Below are positions 1 to 6,452 of a DNA stretch of 64,000 bases, in pieces. A model generated the notes under the pieces. That model searched no databases. It was not told the origin of the DNA and was given only the letters and a program-made list of their open reading frames with translations. The stretch is from M3007 sp964539805 (GTDB lineage Bacteria > Bacteroidota > Bacteroidia > Chitinophagales > Saprospiraceae), in the NCBI GenBank assembly GCA_964539805.1, contig CAZIKN010000008.1, forward strand, positions 28,834-92,833. The letters are read 5' to 3'. Both the position numbers and the translations under genes were made by a program. Within the stretch, counting starts at the first letter, position 1. Every line of letters begins with the position of its first letter.

Positions 1-1163
1 GGATTTGTCGGACAGGCTACAATGGGTCCTTTTTTGTCCTGAACATATAAAAACTGGGTGTCTTTATATATTTTGCCTGTGCACCAGTTGATGAATTCCC
101 ATTGGCGGAGCCAAGTCATATTTCCTTCGCAACTTGGTGCTAATATATCTTTGAATGTGCTGTTTATAGTACAAAAATCGGTGTACGTTCGGCCAGCAAA
201 AGTAAAAGTAGGAAACCCTGTCTTGGTTGGGCTGATGTTAGGGTTAGGGCAGCTGAGTGTCACATCGGCGGGCATGACAATGGCCGATTCCGGTATCCTG
301 TTGCGATTGATCAGCTGAAAACAGGAGGCTGTATTGCCTGAAGCATCCGTGACGATCCAACGGCGATTGATGCGCTCGATGAATGCCGAGTCACAGCCTC
401 CTGTGACCTTGCTGTCTATAAAATTGAGGGTCAGGTTATTGGAACATCCATCAGAATAGGCAGGCCGCGCATTGGGTATTTTCAAGGAATCGGCCAAAAA
501 GGCTGGCGAAGCATCAATGACACAGGGGATATTGAGTGTCGTACATTTGATCTTTGGTGATGCCCGATCTTCCAATTTCAGGCTGCCCCAGCAGCGGTTG
601 TTAATGTTGGCCTGATCGGTCACCCGTGCCTGATAGGTTTTCCCTAAGTCATTGACATCAAAAAGGGCTGCCACCCAAGGCCCGTTGCCCAAAGGCGGCA
701 CTTTGTCAATTTCCAATTTCATATTATTGATGCACCCATATATACCCTCCAGAAAGTGAATGGCTTGCGGCCTTGCTTCGCAAAGGCTATCTAAGGAAAG
801 GGTTGTATTGTCTCTACAAATGAGGGTGCTACTGGCCTGAGACACGGTGACATTAAAAGCACAGGTAGCCGTAAGCCCAGCGGCATCAGTAACCCTGAAA
901 CGGTTGGTAACGGTACCAATGTCATACTTATCGCCAGGGGGGATGCCTACTACCTGGATAACAGTAAAGCCGGGTTCATTGTCAGAGGCGGTCACCGTGT
1001 ACGTCAGCACGGTGTCACACTTCCCGGTGCCAAGCGTCACGGTCATGTTGTTCGGGCATGTGATGACCGGCTTGATGGTATCCATGAGTAGAGATGGGTT
1101 GGAAAAATTGGCAAATGCCCAAAACGGAATAAACAAAATGAGGACGGGTAAAATACGTAGCAT
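1..1163 (-). CDS. HYR-domain surface protein, C-terminus cut off by window edge
   Basis: The reading frame runs open from an ATG at 1161-1163 to the first base of the window, so at least 387 residues are visible and the C-terminus is missing. The N-terminus (MLRILPVLILFIPFWAFA) is a signal peptide. It is followed by Ig-like hyalin-repeat (HYR) modules: a first one opens with KPVITCPNNMTVTLGTGKC and ends with a VTDAAGLTACAFNVTV strand, and further modules begin at TLSCPNP and GPIVACP. HYR proteins of Bacteroidota are long, secreted and often end in a T9SS or gliding-type sorting domain, which here would lie outside the window. A consensus-like promoter lies 82 bp upstream. The role is probably adhesive or structural, but no substrate can be inferred. 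Confidence 0.8.
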   Translation of the reverse strand, partial: MLRILPVLILFIPFWAFANFSNPSLLMDTIKPVITCPNNMTVTLGTGKCDTVLTYTVTASDNEPGFTVIQVVGIPPGDKYDIGTVTNRFRVTDAAGLTATCAFNVTVSQASSTLICRDNTTLSLDSLCEARPQAIHFLEGIYGCINNMKLEIDKVPPLGNGPWVAALFDVNDLGKTYQARVTDQANINNRCWGSLKLEDRASPKIKCTTLNIPCVIDASPAFLADSLKIPNARPAYSDGCSNNLTLNFIDSKVTGGCDSAFIERINRRWIVTDASGNTASCFQLINRNRIPESAIVMPADVTLSCPNPNISPTKTGFPTFTFAGRTYTDFCTINSTFKDILAPSCEGNMTWLRQWEFINWCTGKIYKDTQFLYVQDKKGPIVACPTN

Positions 1164-1244
1164 AAGATTAAATCGGTTGAATAATGAAGATGTGATGTGC
1201 CTTGGATTTCGGATTTGGGAATGCGGAATCCTGATTCACGGCCT

Positions 1245-1275
1245 CAAAAATAATATAATACTTTGATGGGCCAAA
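1245..1275 (-). promoter_or_regulatory. Bacteroidota-type promoter for the HYR gene
   Basis: On the minus strand a TTTG (-33) is separated by 19 bp from TATTTTTG, which matches the TAnnTTTG -7 consensus. The -7 box ends 82 bp before the start codon at 1163. Confidence 0.5.
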
Positions 1276-1345
1276 TATTGGCAGTTAAAATACCGCAATA
1301 GAGGGAAGTATTGTGACGTGTAGGCGGCAAATGTGCCTGGAAGGG

Positions 1346-1388
1346 TAAAAAAAATGCCTGACATCCGCTTTACTTGGATGCCAGGCAT
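1346..1388 (-). terminator. Rho-independent terminator of the T9SS beta-helix gene
   Basis: On the minus strand a 13-bp stem with one mismatch (arms 1376-1388 and 1354-1366, 9-nt loop) is followed by a run of eight T (1346-1353). It lies 22 bp after the stop of the 1411-3234 gene. Confidence 0.8.
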
Positions 1389-1410
1389 TATCTTATATCA
1401 AAATTTCAAA

Positions 1411-3234
1411 TTACTGGACAATCAATTTTTGCATTTGACCATCCATTTTGATGAAGTACATACCAGGTGCAAGGTTTTCAAGCACAACATGATCCGTGCT
1501 TACACCCCATTGTACCAAGCCACCTTTGATATCGAAAATGCCAAATGCATCAACGACACGACCAAAATTCAATTGGCCGCCGCGAGACATTGGGTTCGGG
1601 TAGATTGGGGCAAATTTTTCAGCCAATTCTATTTCTTTTGAAGAAGAAATCAAATCCTTCAGGATAGGATTTTGGTTCCATTCTGCACCGGAAAGGGCTG
1701 GAGAGCCGCCAACTGGCTTGAAGTCAGGGGTTGTAGAAGAAGCCAATGGATTTACCAAAACAGTGCCTGTAGTGAAAGCTACAGGGTTGATTTTGTTGGC
1801 CAAAGGCCCTGTTTGGCGCAACCAGGCATCAATGGCATTCAAGCGATTTTTGGAACCTGCCGTACGGGCTACTTCTGCAAGGCCGTTGGCAGTGGTATCC
1901 GTTGTGCTGGTATATGCGGATGCCGTGCTCACGATCAGGTTGTTGGAGAAAAAGGTCTGTTTGCTTTTTTGATCAACCTCCGTGCTGGGTTTTACGGTGT
2001 TAAGAGCAGCAGGCCAGTTGGTGTTGCGGATGCTGCTGTCGCCGTCCATCATCACAAAGTTGCGGTAGCCCATAAAGATACTGTTGCAAATGCGGAGGCT
2101 GGAATTGCGGCGGATACGTGCGCCACGGCGGAATGCGCTACGGGTTAATGAACTTGCTTGAGCGTAAGTTGTACCTACCGGGATTGGGCCAAGCATGGTG
2201 TAGTTGGCGAACACTGCGTTGGTGCCGGGTTTTACATTGGCTGTACCGGTGGCTTCGTTGTCGCTTTCAAAACCTTCAGAAGTGGATGAGCCGGATGGAG
2301 CATTCCAGGTAAGGTCAAAATAGGTTGAATCACGAAGAGCAATGCCGAACTGGTTCAAACCACTGTAACCATTGTCCGTATCAAAATCATCATCGGTATT
2401 TTTATAAGAAATAAGGTGGCGCGTGTTCACTGTACCGCCAAACCATTCGAATGCATCGTCGCCGCAGAAAGAGACCTGTACATAGTCTATCACTGTTCCA
2501 CGACCAACGCCGCCCATAGTCAGGCCATTGATCTCGCGGTTGGCTTCAAATGCAAAACCGCTGAACTCCAAACGGAGGTAACGGATCACTCCAGAGTTGT
2601 CCAAAGGATCATTACCGCCGAAACGCGCCAAGGTAGGGTCAAAAGAAATATTGTTGAAACCTTCCATCTGCACGTTGTTGGTGGTAGCATCCAAAAGGTT
2701 ATGTGGCGCACGGCCTGCTATGAGCAAACCTCCCCAATCACCACGCTCCCGTGCACCGGGTGCTTTGGCCGAAGTAATTACAACGGGTTTTTCTGATGTG
2801 CCATTGACCTCAATTTGCCCTCCGCGCTCTACAACTATGGTTGCGTAGTTTTTAGGTGTTGTACTCAAATCCGCCTGAGCACGAATGATGGTACCCGCAG
2901 GGATGACCAATCTGCCACCGCTCCTGACCACAATAAGGCCCTTGAGCTGATATACTTTTGAAGCATCCAAAGTAAGGGTATTGGTGATGTTCAATTCACC
3001 TGGCACAGGCAATGAAGTTGCTGTGCCATCCAAAGTTGTCAGGTCCGTAGGAGCAGGATAAGCCGTATTTTTAGGGTCAAAATTGGTCCACTTCTGGGTC
3101 CAGTCAGCTGCTGGATCAGCACTCAAAGCGCCGACATAATCCGTTTTTAAGAACCCAAAGGACTGGGCATCAACAGATGAGAATGCCAAAATCGTGATAG
3201 AAAAAAGCAGGTAATAGTGTAAAATCTTATTCAT
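1411..3234 (-). CDS. T9SS type A sorted beta-helix-like surface protein
   Basis: A 607-residue exported protein. The start was set at the ATG of MNKILHYYLLFSITILAFSS, which gives a clean signal peptide ending near VDAQ; an upstream in-frame start would overlap the promoter region. The body has beta-helix-like strands (GGRLVIPAGTIIRAQ, VVERGGQIEVNG) and conserved patches around GDWGGLLIAGRAP and DDAFEWFGGTVN. The last 70 or so residues form a T9SS type A sorting domain (IYPNPMSRGG, then LAPGMYFIKM and KLIVQ). It lies downstream of and parallel to a TonB-dependent receptor gene, and both promoters carry similar 11-bp direct repeats. I infer a phosphate-limitation surface pair, but the substrate is not shown by the sequence. 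Confidence 0.85.
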   Translation of the reverse strand: MNKILHYYLLFSITILAFSSVDAQSFGFLKTDYVGALSADPAADWTQKWTNFDPKNTAYPAPTDLTTLDGTATSLPVPGELNITNTLTLDASKVYQLKGLIVVRSGGRLVIPAGTIIRAQADLSTTPKNYATIVVERGGQIEVNGTSEKPVVITSAKAPGARERGDWGGLLIAGRAPHNLLDATTNNVQMEGFNNISFDPTLARFGGNDPLDNSGVIRYLRLEFSGFAFEANREINGLTMGGVGRGTVIDYVQVSFCGDDAFEWFGGTVNTRHLISYKNTDDDFDTDNGYSGLNQFGIALRDSTYFDLTWNAPSGSSTSEGFESDNEATGTANVKPGTNAVFANYTMLGPIPVGTTYAQASSLTRSAFRRGARIRRNSSLRICNSIFMGYRNFVMMDGDSSIRNTNWPAALNTVKPSTEVDQKSKQTFFSNNLIVSTASAYTSTTDTTANGLAEVARTAGSKNRLNAIDAWLRQTGPLANKINPVAFTTGTVLVNPLASSTTPDFKPVGGSPALSGAEWNQNPILKDLISSSKEIELAEKFAPIYPNPMSRGGQLNFGRVVDAFGIFDIKGGLVQWGVSTDHVVLENLAPGMYFIKMDGQMQKLIVQ

Positions 3235-3260
3235 GTGTGATAACATATTTGTTTGCGCCT

Positions 3261-3307
3261 CAAAGGTCACAAGTCAATGTTACCACAATGTTAAGTCAAG
3301 TTTAAGT
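3261..3307 (-). promoter_or_regulatory. PHO-box-like 11-bp direct repeats and -7 element
   Basis: Reading the minus strand, three consecutive 11-mers ACTTAAACTTG, ACTTAACATTG and TGGTAACATTG (3307 down to 3275) sit 6 bp before GACCTTTG (3268-3261), a variant of the TAnnTTTG -7 box. There is no clear -33 element at the usual place. Contiguous 11-bp repeats just upstream of the core promoter are the layout of PhoB/OmpR-family activator sites. The activator is an inference. Confidence 0.45.
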
Positions 3308-3367
3308 TAGCAAGAAAAAAGAAGCATGGCTGCCAATCCACTGAAAGTCAAGTCTTTATTGCTGAGG

Positions 3368-3562
3368 TCAATTCTGGTCAGACATAGCCGATCTAATCTT
3401 TTTTACAAAAGCAATGGAAACATCAAAAGACGCTGCAATCTGTTGGTCGGTAAGGCTCGGATTTTTTTTCATAAAGGCCACGAGTAATTTTTCCATACCC
3501 TTTTCCATACCCATAATCAAAAAGGGGTTTCTGCGAACAGCAGAAACCCCTTTTTGATTCAA
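3368..3562 (-). pseudogene. Remnant resembling the C-terminus of an Rpn-type nuclease
   Basis: A 64-codon frame whose first 16 or so codons are simply the perfect hairpin at 3515-3559. The rest (GMEKGMEKLLVAFMKKN, then FDVSIAFVKKIRSAM) resembles the end of the complete Rpn-like protein at 58388-59323, which has GIEKGIEKGFGMG followed by a TDVQFVEEVRSIIK motif. I therefore read it as a broken 3' end of such a gene left between the TonB-dependent receptor and the T9SS gene, rather than a functional small protein. A short genuine peptide starting at the GMEK region cannot be excluded. Confidence 0.4.
3515..3559 (-). terminator. Perfect 20-bp hairpin terminator after the TonB-dependent receptor
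   Basis: Arms 3515-3534 and 3540-3559 are perfectly complementary, with a 5-nt loop (GAACA). The stem has an A-tract at one foot and a T-tract at the other, so it could act in both directions. It starts 18 bp past the receptor stop codon. Confidence 0.75.
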
Positions 3563-3576
3563 TATTTGTTTTAATT

Positions 3577-6357
3577 TTAAAACGTCAATCCCGCAGTTAC
3601 GCTTGCGGTGTAGCCATTCAAATAACGGAACATCTGGCGGTCGCCAGCAGCATTGAACTTGCCATTCTGATCGGCATCCTGATAATAAATCAAATCCTGG
3701 CGCAAAATGTCACCGAGGGTCAGCTTAAGGTTCCATTTGCCAATGTTTTTGCCCACCTGGAGATCAACAACAGTACGTGGGTTTTCAAATATATCCTGAC
3801 GGGTATCTCCAAATTTGGGATCAACACCCACAAAGGCAATACGGCGACCTACGCGATTGGCCACCACGCTGCCAAACCAACCATTTTCTTCGTTTTCGTA
3901 TTGGATACCGGCATTGAGCACAAAAGGAGACTGGCCCTGCAATGGGCGGCCTTCTTTGGCTTGTGTTCCTTCTTCAAATTGCAGTGCAGAATGGATAAGA
4001 GCCAAGTTGCTGAACACAACAAGGTCACTCCACACCTGTTTGTCGCCCAAAAAGTCAAAATTCTTGCGGGCCTCCAATTCAAGACCATAAATCGTTGCCG
4101 ATTTTTCATTTTCATACGTAAATGTGGTGAAAGGCTGCGTCACGTCAATACTAAATTCAACTGGATTGGAGATCGTTTTGTAAAAACCACCTACTGACAA
4201 TACCTGACTTCCTGAAGGGAAAAGCTCCAAACGAAGGTCATAATTATTCAAATTTGCAATCTTCAGGTCTTTGTTGCCTCTGATATCCGCGTTTTTATCA
4301 AACACATAAAAAGCAAATGGAGCCAACTCGCGGAATTCCGGACGATTTACAGAACGGAAATACGCCGCCCGAAGGTTGGCCTTTTCTCCCAGGGAATAGG
4401 AAAGGTTAACCGAAGGCAACAGGATATTTTGAGTTACGTTGGCTATATCCATGTTCACTTTGTCATTCGAAACATTAATGTCCACTGACTCGTAACGAAG
4501 GCCATACACAGCACGGAATTTTGAATTAAACTTCTGGTCTGCACCAGCATAAAAAGCCGTTGATGTTTGTTTGCCCTGATAGTAGCCCACATCATCGGAA
4601 GTTTTTTCCACCAAATACAGGGCATTGGCACCAATTTTATCTGCGGCAAGATCCTGATCAGGATTGTATGCGAGCGTGGCGGGTTGGTTGCCGTTGTACA
4701 CAAAACTGCGACCAAAAAAATCACGGTCGCGATTTTGGTAAAAAGCACCAAGCTTTAGTCTGGTTTTGATGCTTTTTGTGTTAAATTCTTTTTCCAGTTC
4801 AACATTCCCTCCCATGAGGTTTTCCTTCAGGTCAGAATAAAAACGCCCGGTACTGGTGTTGAAAAAGTCGCCAATGGTTAGCATAAAGTTCTCGGTGTCA
4901 GGTGTCTTGGTGTAACTGACAATGCGGTAGTCTGGTGTGCGCCGACGCACATTGGAATAGTTTACAGATGCATTGATGTCAAACAGATTGTCGCCCACAA
5001 CTTGTTTCAAAGACACAATACCATTATACAATCTATTGTGATTCAATAAGTTGGCAGTATTTTGCACACTGATTGCATCGGTTACATTTCCAAGCCCTGT
5101 GCGGATAACGGTATTGTGATCCGCATTGATGTTAAGCAGATTGCGGAAGCTGATTTGTGTTTTGGAGGCTACATAGTTTACATTCAAAATGCCGCCGCTG
5201 CTGATGTTCTGTAAGTATGAGCGGTCTTTGAGTGCGGCGGTTTGGCCCGTCCCGTCAAATGTATTGATTTCGTTTTCAGAAAAGCGGCGTGTATTGGCAT
5301 AGTTGAGGGCAAAAATAACCCCGATCTTTTTCTCGTCGCTCAGTTGGATAGGCATACCCAAGGCATAGGTAAAGCGTGTATTGGGCATTGCATCAGCAGT
5401 TGTATTGGCCCAATTGTGCGTGAAATCACTTGAGGTACGGGCTAAACGTTGTCTTTCTTCTGTATTTGGAAATGCAGAGGCTGTTTTGAGTGCGCCATCG
5501 CTCAGGTTGGGCAGATTGCGTTTGCTGCTTAGGATGTTGAACGTTTCGCCACTGTATTTATCAAAAGATGTAAATTCGCGAAACTGTGTAATGGAGTTGG
5601 TTTGGAGGCCAAAAGAAATGTTCTGGGTGTGTTTTTCCGGCACCGCTTTGGTATTGATACGGATAATACCTCCCCCAAAATCGCCAACCAAATCAGGTGA
5701 TCCGGCCTTGATGATCTGTAAGTTGTCAATCAAACTGGCTGGCACCACATCAAAGGCAAAGGCTTTGCGGTCAGCTTCGGTGGAAGGCAGCAATGCGCCA
5801 TCTAAATAGCCTGCATTATAACGGTCATTCATACCACGGATCACCGCAAATTTGCCCTCTTGAATACTGGCCCCGGTTACGCGCTTCAGCACATCGGAGG
5901 TGGTGCGGTCTGGCGTGCGGCGGATGAGTTCTGCCGATACACCATCTGATACCACAGCTGCATTTTTGCGCTCGGTTAGCAAAGCCAAAGCACTTGATTT
6001 TTGGACGGTGTAGGTAATAACCGTCTCCGTCAGTACCGTGCTGCTTTCCTCAAGCGCCATATTGAGATATGTTATTTCGTCAGCCTTTACTTCTACTTCT
6101 ATTTTTTCATTGCGATAGCTGGCATACTTTAAGGATACCGTGTATTTGCCGGGATCAACAACGATCAGGAATTTCCCCTCTATATCGGTCACTGCACCAA
6201 TAGAAGAACCTTCGATAAGAACGGAAACACCGATCAGTTCATCACCAAATGTTTTGTCTGTGATTTTACCAGTAATTCTACCTTTTTGTGCAAAAAGGGA
6301 AACGGCGGATACGCAAAAAAGCGCAGAGAGGACTAAGAGCTTGAATTTTTTTCTCAT
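3577..6357 (-). CDS. TonB-dependent receptor with N-terminal carboxypeptidase-like domain
   Basis: A 926-residue outer-membrane receptor. The signal peptide (FKLLVLSALFCVSAVSLFAQ) is followed by a CarboxypepD_reg-like domain (GRITGKITDKTFGDELIGVS, about residues 26-110). A plug domain carries the typical RTPDRTTSDVLKRVTGASIQ and AVIRGMNDRYNAGYLDG patches, and a long beta-barrel ends in an aromatic residue (TAGLTF). Family knowledge: such receptors import ligands with energy from TonB-ExbBD. There is no SusD partner next to it; instead a T9SS beta-helix protein follows downstream. The start is the ATG of MRKKFKLLVL. Direct repeats upstream resemble a PHO box, so uptake of a phosphorus compound is possible but unproven. 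Confidence 0.9.
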   Translation of the reverse strand: MRKKFKLLVLSALFCVSAVSLFAQKGRITGKITDKTFGDELIGVSVLIEGSSIGAVTDIEGKFLIVVDPGKYTVSLKYASYRNEKIEVEVKADEITYLNMALEESSTVLTETVITYTVQKSSALALLTERKNAAVVSDGVSAELIRRTPDRTTSDVLKRVTGASIQEGKFAVIRGMNDRYNAGYLDGALLPSTEADRKAFAFDVVPASLIDNLQIIKAGSPDLVGDFGGGIIRINTKAVPEKHTQNISFGLQTNSITQFREFTSFDKYSGETFNILSSKRNLPNLSDGALKTASAFPNTEERQRLARTSSDFTHNWANTTADAMPNTRFTYALGMPIQLSDEKKIGVIFALNYANTRRFSENEINTFDGTGQTAALKDRSYLQNISSGGILNVNYVASKTQISFRNLLNINADHNTVIRTGLGNVTDAISVQNTANLLNHNRLYNGIVSLKQVVGDNLFDINASVNYSNVRRRTPDYRIVSYTKTPDTENFMLTIGDFFNTSTGRFYSDLKENLMGGNVELEKEFNTKSIKTRLKLGAFYQNRDRDFFGRSFVYNGNQPATLAYNPDQDLAADKIGANALYLVEKTSDDVGYYQGKQTSTAFYAGADQKFNSKFRAVYGLRYESVDINVSNDKVNMDIANVTQNILLPSVNLSYSLGEKANLRAAYFRSVNRPEFRELAPFAFYVFDKNADIRGNKDLKIANLNNYDLRLELFPSGSQVLSVGGFYKTISNPVEFSIDVTQPFTTFTYENEKSATIYGLELEARKNFDFLGDKQVWSDLVVFSNLALIHSALQFEEGTQAKEGRPLQGQSPFVLNAGIQYENEENGWFGSVVANRVGRRIAFVGVDPKFGDTRQDIFENPRTVVDLQVGKNIGKWNLKLTLGDILRQDLIYYQDADQNGKFNAAGDRQMFRYLNGYTASVTAGLTF

Positions 6358-6391
6358 TGCGAACTAAAAAATGTTGATCAGATTTCGTCCG

Positions 6392-6449
6392 CAAAGGTCA
6401 ATATACTTGGTTTCCTTACTTAAAAAGGAGTTTTAAGTTAAGGTTAAGT
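6392..6449 (-). promoter_or_regulatory. Promoter region of the TonB-dependent receptor with direct repeats
   Basis: Minus strand: ACTTAACCTTA and ACTTAAAACTC are adjacent 11-mers (6449-6428) like those before the T9SS gene at 3234. GACCTTTG (6399-6392), the same -7 variant as at that gene, lies 35 bp before the start codon. The repeats are 28 bp from the -7 box here, farther than at the other promoter, so the match is weaker. Confidence 0.35.
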
Positions 6450-6452
6450 TTA

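Noticed and set aside
1672..2148. Plus-strand frames over the T9SS beta-helix gene
   Set aside because: They are shadows of a gene with a signal peptide and a sorting domain on the other strand.
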